From: CAZVPZ01 sp964629245
GTDB taxonomy: Archaea; Nanohalarchaeota; Nanosalinia; Nanosalinales; Nanosalinaceae
Direction of reading: 5' to 3'
Assembly: GCA_964629245.1 (NCBI GenBank)
Contig: CAZVPZ010000018.1
Coordinates: forward strand, 1 to 22,056
Length of the DNA: 22,056 nucleotides
Part shown: piece after piece, positions 1 to 6,962 of the stretch
Layout of the letters: every line of letters starts with the position of its first letter
Numbering within the stretch: position 1 is the stretch's first letter
The notes under the pieces: model-generated
What the model saw: only the letters and a program-made list of their open reading frames with translations
What the model was told of the DNA's origin: nothing
Database searches by the model: none
Program-made: the position numbers and the translations under genes

Positions 1-2
1 GT

Positions 3-1655
3 GGCGGCGGCCGAGGCGGTGGTGGAGGAGGTGGAGGGCTTTCCCAGGTGGCGAGCGCGGTTGCCGAGAACTCCGACAAGATAGGCCAGATGTTCAAGGA
101 TCTCAACGAAATCAACAGGGAGAACAAGAAGCTGGAAGCCGAGCTCAGTGACGAGGAACAGAAGGTCGTGAACGTCGAGCAGGAGATAAAGCAGATAATC
201 AACGAGGCCGAGACCATGGAGGAGTACGAGCAGAAGCTTCAGGTGCTTGTCGACAGCGGCGGCCTCACGATGAAGGAAGCCCGCCAGCTACAGATGATAA
301 TAGACGAGGCCGAGGATGTAGAGCAGATGGAGCAGAAGCTCCAGAACTATATAGAGAACGTCCTCAATATCGAGATAAAGGTCGAGGAGATGGAGGAAGA
401 GATGGAGGAGATGGAAGAACGCGAGGCACAGAGCCTCTCCGAACTGGAGGAAAAGATAGAGCAGATACCTGAGAGGATTGCAGAATCGGAGCAGATGCAG
501 GAGAGGATACGGCAGCAGGTCGAACAGATGATACAACAGGAGGGCCGGGGGGCGGTCGACCGTGAAGAGTTCCAGCGTGAGATTGAGCAGGTTTACGGTG
601 AGGTAGAGGGACTCCAGTCCCAGCTCGATGAGATACTAGAGGAGATAGGGCGAACCAAACCCGAGGTCGAACAGCTGTCGGAGAAGGAGAAACAGCTGGA
701 GCAGTACCATGAAAGGCTGAAAAAAGGCTTGGAAGAAGCCGGGGAGGGTATCGAATGGCTTGAGGATGAGGTGGTGAAGCCGAAGGACGAGATCAAGGAT
801 GAGGAGCGGAAGACGAAAGAATGGGAGAAAAGGATGGATAAAAGCCTTCAAGAAAACGAGATAGGCCCCGCGATGGAGCAACTGGAGAATTTAGAAAAAG
901 ATGAGGAAACGGTAGAGCAGGACGAAGGAGACGAAGTTACTGATCTCGTTCCGGTCAGGGATCAGGAGATGGAGGTCTACGAGGAGGAAGAACAGGCGCT
1001 TGCCACCATAAAAGACGTGCTAGGGAGCGATGCAAACGCCCTCCAGGTCTGGGAGCAGGAGGCGCGCCAGCTCAAGCAGCAGGCCAAGCAGGATGAGGAA
1101 CGACTTGAAGATCTCAAGCGACAGGAGTTCGAGGAGCTTGGCGTCGAGCAGGAGAGCATACAGGAGATACGTCAGAGGCTCACAGAGATGTGGCAGGCTA
1201 TTGACTCAGGCCAGTGGTCCAGGCCTGAGGCCGAGGCTGTAGACGAGGCGGAGGCCCACATCGAACAGCTAGAGCAGCTCCGCCAGCATACTAGTGACGA
1301 GAGCCAGCTACAGAAGATAAGGGAGTCAGAGAACCTCGCCAACAACATAATAGAGTACATAGGGGAGGAGTCGGAGGCAGCCCAGCAGGTCGAACAGCAG
1401 TTACAGCAGGAGATCCAAGAGGTCCAGGGAATGAACTTTTCCCGCGGTTCGGGAGGTGAACGGAAGCTACAGCAGAAGGGAGCGGAGATAGAGGAACTGT
1501 TCAACAGGATCGACACGCAGAACTTCGAGCCACAGAGGAGGCAGGAGATAAGCCAGCTCGAGGAACAGCTGGTGGAGGCTCTCGACAAGAGCGCCTGGAA
1601 CGATATGCAGACTACCTACTTCAGGGACCCTCAGGAATACGGTTTATCTCGGTAA
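3..1655 (+). CDS. Long acidic coiled-coil protein, 5' end outside window
   Basis: The frame is open to the left edge, so this is the C-terminal 550 residues of a longer protein. The GTG at 48 is in frame but has no reason to be the start. The first visible residues are a run of glycines broken by one arginine, which looks like a flexible linker. The rest is almost entirely heptad-rich and dominated by Glu, Gln, Lys and Leu, typical of a long coiled coil; residues from about position 1430 of the DNA onward (GSGGERKLQQKG) form a short break before a last helical stretch. There is no membrane segment in the visible part. A TATA-like box separates it from the next gene, so it may be a separate transcript from the membrane-protein run at 1721. 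I do not recognise a family. By position it may be a structural or scaffold protein of the neighbouring pilus-like locus, which is inference. Confidence 0.85.
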   Translation, partial: GGGRGGGGGGGGLSQVASAVAENSDKIGQMFKDLNEINRENKKLEAELSDEEQKVVNVEQEIKQIINEAETMEEYEQKLQVLVDSGGLTMKEARQLQMIIDEAEDVEQMEQKLQNYIENVLNIEIKVEEMEEEMEEMEEREAQSLSELEEKIEQIPERIAESEQMQERIRQQVEQMIQQEGRGAVDREEFQREIEQVYGEVEGLQSQLDEILEEIGRTKPEVEQLSEKEKQLEQYHERLKKGLEEAGEGIEWLEDEVVKPKDEIKDEERKTKEWEKRMDKSLQENEIGPAMEQLENLEKDEETVEQDEGDEVTDLVPVRDQEMEVYEEEEQALATIKDVLGSDANALQVWEQEARQLKQQAKQDEERLEDLKRQEFEELGVEQESIQEIRQRLTEMWQAIDSGQWSRPEAEAVDEAEAHIEQLEQLRQHTSDESQLQKIRESENLANNIIEYIGEESEAAQQVEQQLQQEIQEVQGMNFSRGSGGERKLQQKGAEIEELFNRIDTQNFEPQRRQEISQLEEQLVEALDKSAWNDMQTTYFRDPQEYGLSR

Positions 1656-1674
1656 GAGCACCGAAAACAGCGTA

Positions 1675-1713
1675 AATATTTAAAACAGAAAACAGTTAAC
1701 ACAAGTAAGAGGT
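1675..1713 (+). promoter_or_regulatory. TATA-like box and Shine-Dalgarno before the membrane-protein run
   Basis: An A/T-rich box AAATATTTAAAAC lies at 1675-1687, about 40 bases before the ATG at 1721. GAGGT at 1709-1713 is a reasonable ribosome binding site seven bases before that ATG. Together they suggest a promoter for the 1721-3252 run. Confidence 0.55.
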
Positions 1714-1720
1714 TACAAAT

Positions 1721-1867
1721 ATGGCCTATGATGTTACGACTTTAATGACTAGCCTGATGGCGAATCCCGAGGTCGCCGCTATAGGAGTGCTGGTGGGATT
1801 CTTAATCGCAAAAGCCCTTGACTGGCGCAAGAACAGGAACTCGTTTGGCGGAGGTGGTTTCCCATGA
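1721..1867 (+). CDS. 48-residue membrane protein
   Basis: A short gene, ATG to TGA. Residues about 15-32 (NPEVAAIGVLVGFLIAKA) form one hydrophobic segment, followed by a basic stretch DWRKNRN and a glycine-rich tail GGGGFP. A ribosome binding site GAGGT precedes the ATG, and the stop overlaps the next start in an ATGA quartet, so translation of the two is probably coupled. No family recognised. It opens a run of four membrane proteins and may be a small subunit of a membrane complex (inference). Confidence 0.75.
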   Translation: MAYDVTTLMTSLMANPEVAAIGVLVGFLIAKALDWRKNRNSFGGGGFP

Positions 1868-2109
1868 ACGAGTCGAAGAGCTTCAAGGAATTTGTATATG
1901 ACCTGGAGAACCTGGTGGACGAGTTCGTAATCGTTTTCCTTTCGTTCGGTGCGATCTTCGTAGCCATCTGGAGTATATTCTTCAGCACAGAGAACGTGGG
2001 ACTGGTTGGCCTAGGAGATGCTATCTTCCCATGGATTACTATGCTCGCCCTTATGATTATAGCGAGAGAACTCTGGTTAATGAATGCAAGAAAGGGAGGT
2101 GAACAATAA
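1864..2109 (+). CDS. 81-residue membrane protein with two transmembrane segments
   Basis: ATG at 1864 overlaps the preceding stop by four bases. The first 20 residues are charged and probably helical (MNESKSFKEFVYDLENL). Two hydrophobic segments follow, near residues 20-40 (EFVIVFLSFGAIFVAIWSIF) and 52-70 (AIFPWITMLALMIIAREL), ending in a basic-acidic tail. The gene ends three bases before the next ATG, and a strong GGAGGTGA ribosome binding site for that gene lies inside its last codons. No family recognised; membership of a co-translated membrane complex is inferred from spacing. Confidence 0.8.
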   Translation: MNESKSFKEFVYDLENLVDEFVIVFLSFGAIFVAIWSIFFSTENVGLVGLGDAIFPWITMLALMIIARELWLMNARKGGEQ

Positions 2110-2112
2110 ACA

Positions 2113-2724
2113 ATGGCAGCAGGTTTCGCAGACCTCTTGATGAACCTGGAACAGGCGGACTTCTTCATCGGCCTGTTACCCTTCGTGATTACCTATGCGA
2201 TCTTCTTCCTGACACTCAGAAACTCTCCGAAGTTCGGAGAGGATAACGCACAGGCACGGAGGATGTCCGCACTGGTCTCACTGGCGATAGCCTTCTTCGT
2301 GTCCTACTTCGTAGTGAGTTCACAGGTCTACTCACAGTTCTTCGTGACCTACTTCGGAACGCTCACAGTAGGACTACTGGGCATAATGGGTCTCCTGATT
2401 GCGTTTGCGCTGACAGGGCTCCACGACTATGTGCCCGGCAAGACGTTCTGGGCGATTCCAGTCGTAATCCTGGTAGCAGCAGCGTGGACGGTAGCGGGAG
2501 GCTTCAGCGCCTTCTTCGGACCCGGTGGCCTCAGCCCCGTGGGTCAGAACGTGCTGATTCCCGCTCTTGACTACATGATCAATACCGGCCTCATCTGGGG
2601 CGTACTGATCATCGCGGTAGTCATATGGGCCACGAGGGAGCCAGACGAGGACCAGCCGACCCTCTTCGAGAGGCTCTGGCAGGAGCCAGGAGGAGGCGGT
2701 TCTCCAGAAGGCGGTGGAAGCTAG
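2113..2724 (+). CDS. 203-residue multi-pass membrane protein
   Basis: The ATG at 2113 has a near-perfect Shine-Dalgarno GGAGGTGA nine bases upstream. About five hydrophobic segments are visible, near residues 17-37, 52-72, 80-103, 112-135 and 157-176. The C-terminal tail is cytoplasm-like (REPDEDQPTLFERLWQ) and ends in a Gly-Pro-Ser-rich stretch. The layout and several motifs match the next protein: an LP(F)-type first helix, a loop ending in an acidic residue, a SALVSLAIAFF segment, and a GLLGIMGLL segment. The two are therefore likely paralogues. Family and function are unknown to me. The four-gene arrangement suggests a membrane complex that could be part of, or anchored near, the pilus-like machine downstream. 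Confidence 0.85.
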   Translation: MAAGFADLLMNLEQADFFIGLLPFVITYAIFFLTLRNSPKFGEDNAQARRMSALVSLAIAFFVSYFVVSSQVYSQFFVTYFGTLTVGLLGIMGLLIAFALTGLHDYVPGKTFWAIPVVILVAAAWTVAGGFSAFFGPGGLSPVGQNVLIPALDYMINTGLIWGVLIIAVVIWATREPDEDQPTLFERLWQEPGGGGSPEGGGS

Positions 2725-2742
2725 ACCAGGTGATTGAGAAAA

Positions 2743-3252
2743 GTGGGAGCTTTTGCCACAATAGTGGAAGTAATGGCTGGGATGGACGTATTCCAGCTGT
2801 TCTTCCCATGGCTTCTTATTCTTGGCCTGAGCTACGGCATTCTTGAGCAGTACGAGTTCGTCAGCGATGATTCCTCTGTCAATGGTGTCATCGCGCTTTC
2901 CTTTGCATTTTTCACGATTGGAGGAGCATACATATTCCTGCCTGCAGGAACTTTCACCCAGCTCGCCGCACTGATGGCCTTCGGACTTTTTGGCATCCTC
3001 GGTCTTGTGGTCCTGATGGGTGTCGCAGGTTACGACATAGAAAGCATCGGTGAGGACGGAACCTCTATACCTGTCCTTGCAGCAGTTGCAGTTGCAATTG
3101 TCGCTTTCGCGGTGGTGCTGATGTCAAGCTTCAATATCGGGGGCCTGTCTCTCACCTCTGCGAACTTCTTCGAGGACGTGGTTATGCCTATCCTGGTCCT
3201 CGTGTTCATGGGGGGGATAGTCTACTGGACGCTCAACCCGGCAGAAGAATAG
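2743..3252 (+). CDS. 169-residue multi-pass membrane protein, probable paralogue of the preceding gene
   Basis: Start choice is uncertain. The ribosome binding site AGGTGAT at 2728-2734 is nine bases before GTG 2743, the same spacing as in the preceding gene. TTG 2734 touches that site and is too close; ATG 2773 would give a shorter N-terminus beginning just ahead of the first helix. About five hydrophobic segments are visible. Shared features with the 203-residue neighbour include a proline in the first helix (FFPWLLILGL), NGVIALSFAFF aligned to SALVSLAIAFF, and GLFGILGLVV aligned to GLLGIMGLLI, with a similar last helix and an acidic end (NPAEE). It lacks the Gly-rich tail of its neighbour. 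Function unknown. It converges on a minus-strand coiled-coil gene with only three bases between the stops. Confidence 0.8.
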   Translation: MGAFATIVEVMAGMDVFQLFFPWLLILGLSYGILEQYEFVSDDSSVNGVIALSFAFFTIGGAYIFLPAGTFTQLAALMAFGLFGILGLVVLMGVAGYDIESIGEDGTSIPVLAAVAVAIVAFAVVLMSSFNIGGLSLTSANFFEDVVMPILVLVFMGGIVYWTLNPAEE

Positions 3253-3255
3253 AAC

Positions 3256-4167
3256 TTACCAGTCTTCCATGTCGATGTTGTCTAGGTCCTTCTTCGAGAC
3301 GTTCTTGCTGGTCTCTATACCTCTCTCCTGTTTGATCTCCTGAACAAGATCCGTGAGATCGCGGACGTTGTCGACAAGTGAGGGCAAGACCTGCTGGAAA
3401 GCCTTTTCTAGGCCTCCGATCCTTGACTGGTAGGAGTCAACGTGTTCCTCTATTTCGTCCATCTTCTGTACGAACTCTGTCTGTTCCTCGTCTTCACGCA
3501 CTTCCAGGTCACGGATACGCTGGTCGAACTCGTCCAGCTCGTCCCTGACCTCGTCTATCTCCTCGTAGACGTGTTCGAACTCCTTCTCAACGCGCTCGAA
3601 GTTCTCTGCTACGATGGTCTCTATAAGCTCCTCTATCTGTGCGTTCACGCCCCCGGCCATGCCGCCTCCAGGGTTACCTCCACCCTGTCGGTTCACCGCC
3701 TGTTGCTGGTTGCCTCCACCGGCCGGAGGAGTCGGATTACCCCCTGAAAAATTGTTCCCTCCTCCCATAGAGTTGTCTCCGTTGCCCATAGTATTATCTT
3801 GTTGTGAGCCTTCTTCAAATCCTTTATCCACAGGGCTCATCGCCTCTTCCCCGCCCTGGTAGGGGCTCATCGGTTCCGGACCGTTCCCTGTGCCGCCCTG
3901 TCCACCCTTCGCGGAGTTGGCTACTGCACTGTTTACGGCGTTTTCGATCTCCTGCTGTGAGTACTGGCCCTGTAGCTCCTGTTTTATCTCCTCCTGTGAG
4001 TAACCCTGGGAAAACATATTCTTCACAGTCCTTTCAAGGCCTCCTCCCATCGCATCCAAACCGCCTGGAGGCCCTGAAGCTCCGCCCGCCTGCTGCATGG
4101 GAGAACCGCTGCTGTCGCTTTCCCCTTCGTCTTCATCCCGCAGGCGGCCAAAAAGTTTGAATTTCAT
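3256..4167 (-). CDS. 303-residue coiled-coil protein with Gly/Asn-rich linker
   Basis: Second gene of a minus-strand pair: its ATG overlaps the stop of the 157-residue gene by four bases. In order: a basic start (MKFKLFGRLRDED), a low-complexity region, a small helical domain near residues 45-88 containing two related SQEEI/SQQEI helices, a long Gly/Asn/Pro-rich linker to about residue 175, then a coiled coil (about 178-265) and a conserved-looking end with LEKAFQQVLPSLVDNVRDL. This architecture, and the helix around QVLPSLVDNV, recall poorly characterised coiled-coil proteins seen beside pilus or archaellum genes in DPANN archaea; I offer that as memory, not a database result. No membrane segment. 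It may be a cytoplasmic accessory protein, loosely like ArlC/D/E. Confidence 0.85.
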   Translation of the reverse strand: MKFKLFGRLRDEDEGESDSSGSPMQQAGGASGPPGGLDAMGGGLERTVKNMFSQGYSQEEIKQELQGQYSQQEIENAVNSAVANSAKGGQGGTGNGPEPMSPYQGGEEAMSPVDKGFEEGSQQDNTMGNGDNSMGGGNNFSGGNPTPPAGGGNQQQAVNRQGGGNPGGGMAGGVNAQIEELIETIVAENFERVEKEFEHVYEEIDEVRDELDEFDQRIRDLEVREDEEQTEFVQKMDEIEEHVDSYQSRIGGLEKAFQQVLPSLVDNVRDLTDLVQEIKQERGIETSKNVSKKDLDNIDMEDW

Positions 4168-4637
4168 TCTTTATCCTTGTCAGCGTCGTTTTTTTCCGGT
4201 CTATCAAAGGGTTGGCGTTTCTCGTTTTTTATCTTTCTGTCTATAATGCTCTCTACCTCTTCTTCGGTCACGCCTCTCTTCTTCGATACTATTTCCTTGA
4301 CCTCGTTCTTGGTGACGAAGGACGAGTTTATAGGGTTCATGAGGTCCATGTAGTGCTCTATTTCCTCTATCTCCTGGTTAGTGACGAATTTACGCTTCTC
4401 ACGGTTTATCTCCTTTATATCTACCTCCATGTTAGCCATACGGTCTCTGAGACCCTCTATCTCGTCCTCGAGATCCTGGATGTCCTCGCTCAGTGACTTG
4501 GTGCGTTTCAGCAGGGTGTCGTCCAGCGTATTGACTCTCGCATTGAGGTTCCTTATCTTCTCTTCCAGGTCTCTGACACGGCGGTTGAAGTCGTTGACCC
4601 GGTTGACGATTTGGTTTATGAGGTTCTGCTGGGGCAT
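4164..4637 (-). CDS. 157-residue coiled-coil protein
   Basis: First gene of the minus-strand pair, divergent from the secretion ATPase with only 33 bases between starts. Residues about 10-85 form a regular coiled coil (repeated L-x2-R/K-x3-L patterns). A compact segment follows, with HYMDLMNPINSSFVTKNEV near residues 95-113, and then a helix and a charged, probably disordered, tail (PEKNDADKDKE). The FVTKNEV stretch looks like a small folded domain rather than coil. No membrane segment. An A/T-rich box about 27 bases before the ATG (4661-4670 on the complement) suggests a leaderless message. Its position next to the ATPase and overlap with the 303-residue gene suggest the two proteins act together with the machine. 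Confidence 0.85.
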   Translation of the reverse strand: MPQQNLINQIVNRVNDFNRRVRDLEEKIRNLNARVNTLDDTLLKRTKSLSEDIQDLEDEIEGLRDRMANMEVDIKEINREKRKFVTNQEIEEIEHYMDLMNPINSSFVTKNEVKEIVSKKRGVTEEEVESIIDRKIKNEKRQPFDRPEKNDADKDKE

Positions 4638-4670
4638 CCCATCTTTTATTCTAGGCTTACTCGAATAATA
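4638..4670. promoter_or_regulatory. 33-bp bidirectional promoter region
   Basis: Between two divergent ATGs lie two TATA-like boxes: CTTTTATT at 4643-4650 for the plus-strand ATPase, and TATTATTC on the minus strand at 4663-4670 for the coiled-coil pair. Each is about 24-30 bases from the start it would serve, so both transcripts would be nearly leaderless and the two initiation complexes would overlap. Confidence 0.5.
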
Positions 4671-6947
4671 ATGCTGGGTATGGCAGACGTACAGGACCTC
4701 GACGTATTCGACTACCGGTACGACGACGAGACCGCGACAGTCGAGATAAACACGCTAGGATCTATCTACGGCGCATCTCTTGAGGACTATCCGGAGGTGA
4801 TGTCGCGAGTCATAAATATACTCCAGGAGGTGCCGGATGCGCAATCCGTCGTTCTCTCCGAATCGAGGGACTACGAGTATACCGAAGAGCAGGTCGACCT
4901 CCTGAGGGAGATAGTCAACGCCATACAGGACATATCTGCTGAAGGCTACCTGTCCCAGAACCCGGGCCAGAAATGCGACAGTTTCTACAGCGAGCAGCTG
5001 CCGCAGGTGCAGCAGATAGTCGTCGACCAGCTTAGGCGTGACCCTGTGGGCGCGTACGTCGAACTGAAGAGGTTGAAACGCCACCTGAGACAGCAGATGG
5101 ATAACACCTATGCACAGCGCCAGCGCTGCATCAAGTACTTCTTCCAGGACGTCATCAACCCGGTGTTGAGCAGGCTGGACGACACCCAGATAATACAGCA
5201 GGCAAAGGAAGGCGACTATATCACGGGCTACCACGTCGGCGACCGGGATATTTACCGGGAATTTTTCCATCCCCTCGTACGCCCCAACTTCATGCTTACC
5301 AAGTTCATGTCTCTCCCGCCGGAAAGAGGCGAAGAAATCGACCGGTACACGGTCCGGAACAACATCGAGGTCTCTATCTACAAGGTTCCCGACATGGTCC
5401 AGCCGGTCTACCATGTCAACCCTCCCGAGTTCAGTCTCCCGGAGGAGAAGTACAAGCTATTGGATGCGGCGAGACGTTTCATGGCCTCGCACCAGCCGGA
5501 GTCGGGAGAGTTCGCGAGGCCGGAGAGGATGAGACAGGTCTTCCAGAACATCGGCCGCGACATGCTCCGGGATATATCCAACCAGATGAACATACAGCTC
5601 TCGAGAGAGGAGCTCGACGAGCTGACTGGCATCCTCAACCGGTACACTTCAGGACTCGGCGTGCTCGAGATACTGCTGTCCGACCCCAAGATACAGGATG
5701 TCTACATCAACTCTCCTATAGGGAACTCTCCAATCTATATCAACCACCAGGAGTACGAGGAGTGCGAGACCAACCTGATACCGACGAAGGAGGAGGCAGA
5801 ATCATGGGCGACACGTTTCAGGATACAGTCTGGAAGGCCGCTCGACGAGGCAAACCCGGTACTCGATACGGATACGGAGGTGCCGGGGGGGAGAGCGCGT
5901 GTGGCCATAATACAGGAGAGCCTTTCACCCGAGGGTCTAGCGTTCGCGTTCCGGAGACACAGGTCTAGAGCCTGGACCCTGCCGCTATTTGTGGATCAGG
6001 GCATGATAAACTCTCTCGGAGCAGGATTACTATCCTTCATCGTTGACGGCAACCGCTCGGTACTGTTCGCGGGGACGAGAGGTGCGGGTAAGACCTCCCT
6101 ACTCGCCGCATCCATGCTGGAGATAATGAAGAAACACCGTATCGTTACAGTGGAAGATACGCTAGAACTGCCGATAAACGAGATGAAGGAGCTCGGCTAC
6201 AATGTTGAAAGGATGAAATCCCGTTCCGTCATAACCCAGGTGGAGAACGAGCTGGGTGCGGACGAGGCCATAAGGACTTCTCTCAGGCTCGGCGACTCAG
6301 CGCTTGTTATCGGAGAAGTCAGGTCGGATGAGGCCAAGACTCTCTACGAGGCGATGAGGGTCGGGGCGGTGGCAAACTTCGTGGGTGGAACTATCCACGG
6401 CGAGAGCGCCTACGCTGTATTCGACCGTGTGGTGAACGACCTGAACGTGCCGCGGACCTCCTTCAAGGCCACCGATGTCATCGTCAGCGTCAACAAGATA
6501 AGGAGCCCCGATGGCCTCTCCACCTATCGGAGGGTCACAGGACTGACAGAGGTCAGGAAAGACTGGACAGAGGACCCGCAGGAGGAAGGAGCCTTCATCG
6601 AACTGATGCGGTATGACGCAAATGAGGACGAGCTCATACCCACAGATACTCTACTTAACGGCGAGTCTATGGTGCTCAACCGGATTGCCGAGAACATCCG
6701 GGAGTGGAAGAACGACTGGCAGGCTGTCTGGGACAACATACAGCTCCGGAAGGACATGAAGCAGGAACTGGTGGACCGTGCCCGGGAGACCGGTAACCGC
6801 GAACTCCTGGAGGCGGAGTTCGTCGTGAAGGCCAACCAGAAATTCCACATAATCGCGGAGCGTGTGGGGGAGGAATATGGCGAGCAGGACGCAGAGCGAA
6901 TCTTCGCCCGGTGGAAGGAGTGGCTGGATCGACAGGTGGAAGGGTGA
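4671..6947 (+). CDS. Type IV pilus-like secretion ATPase (GspE/TadA/ArlI family)
   Basis: Hexameric ATPase expected to sit under the membrane platform and power pilin assembly. Taken from ATG 4671 (ATG 4680 is a close alternative) it has 758 residues, long for the family because of a roughly 330-residue N-terminal region. A TadA/VirB11-type N-terminal domain follows (LEILLSDPKIQDVYINSPIG; then GRARVAII). Walker A is GTRGAGKTS with its lysine near residue 474; the Asp box is VEDTLELP; Walker B is LVIGEVRSDEA with Glu near 549; the His box is GGTIHGES. All catalytic motifs look intact. An in-frame GTG/ATG upstream at 4611 would overlap the divergent gene and is unlikely. The next gene, a TadC-like protein, starts 16 bases downstream, as expected for a partner pair. 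It is not a clear ArlI because no ArlH or archaellin gene is nearby. Confidence 0.95.
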   Translation: MLGMADVQDLDVFDYRYDDETATVEINTLGSIYGASLEDYPEVMSRVINILQEVPDAQSVVLSESRDYEYTEEQVDLLREIVNAIQDISAEGYLSQNPGQKCDSFYSEQLPQVQQIVVDQLRRDPVGAYVELKRLKRHLRQQMDNTYAQRQRCIKYFFQDVINPVLSRLDDTQIIQQAKEGDYITGYHVGDRDIYREFFHPLVRPNFMLTKFMSLPPERGEEIDRYTVRNNIEVSIYKVPDMVQPVYHVNPPEFSLPEEKYKLLDAARRFMASHQPESGEFARPERMRQVFQNIGRDMLRDISNQMNIQLSREELDELTGILNRYTSGLGVLEILLSDPKIQDVYINSPIGNSPIYINHQEYEECETNLIPTKEEAESWATRFRIQSGRPLDEANPVLDTDTEVPGGRARVAIIQESLSPEGLAFAFRRHRSRAWTLPLFVDQGMINSLGAGLLSFIVDGNRSVLFAGTRGAGKTSLLAASMLEIMKKHRIVTVEDTLELPINEMKELGYNVERMKSRSVITQVENELGADEAIRTSLRLGDSALVIGEVRSDEAKTLYEAMRVGAVANFVGGTIHGESAYAVFDRVVNDLNVPRTSFKATDVIVSVNKIRSPDGLSTYRRVTGLTEVRKDWTEDPQEEGAFIELMRYDANEDELIPTDTLLNGESMVLNRIAENIREWKNDWQAVWDNIQLRKDMKQELVDRARETGNRELLEAEFVVKANQKFHIIAERVGEEYGEQDAERIFARWKEWLDRQVEG

Positions 6948-6962
6948 AAGGGAGGTGTTGCC

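Noticed and set aside
3..47. GGN repeat at the left edge as a possible microsatellite
   Set aside because: It is in frame and codes for a glycine-rich linker leading into the coiled coil, which explains it.
4755..5414. 219-residue minus-strand open frame opposite the secretion ATPase
   Set aside because: It is a mirror of the ATPase coding frame, with no ribosome binding site and a composition typical of an antisense shadow.
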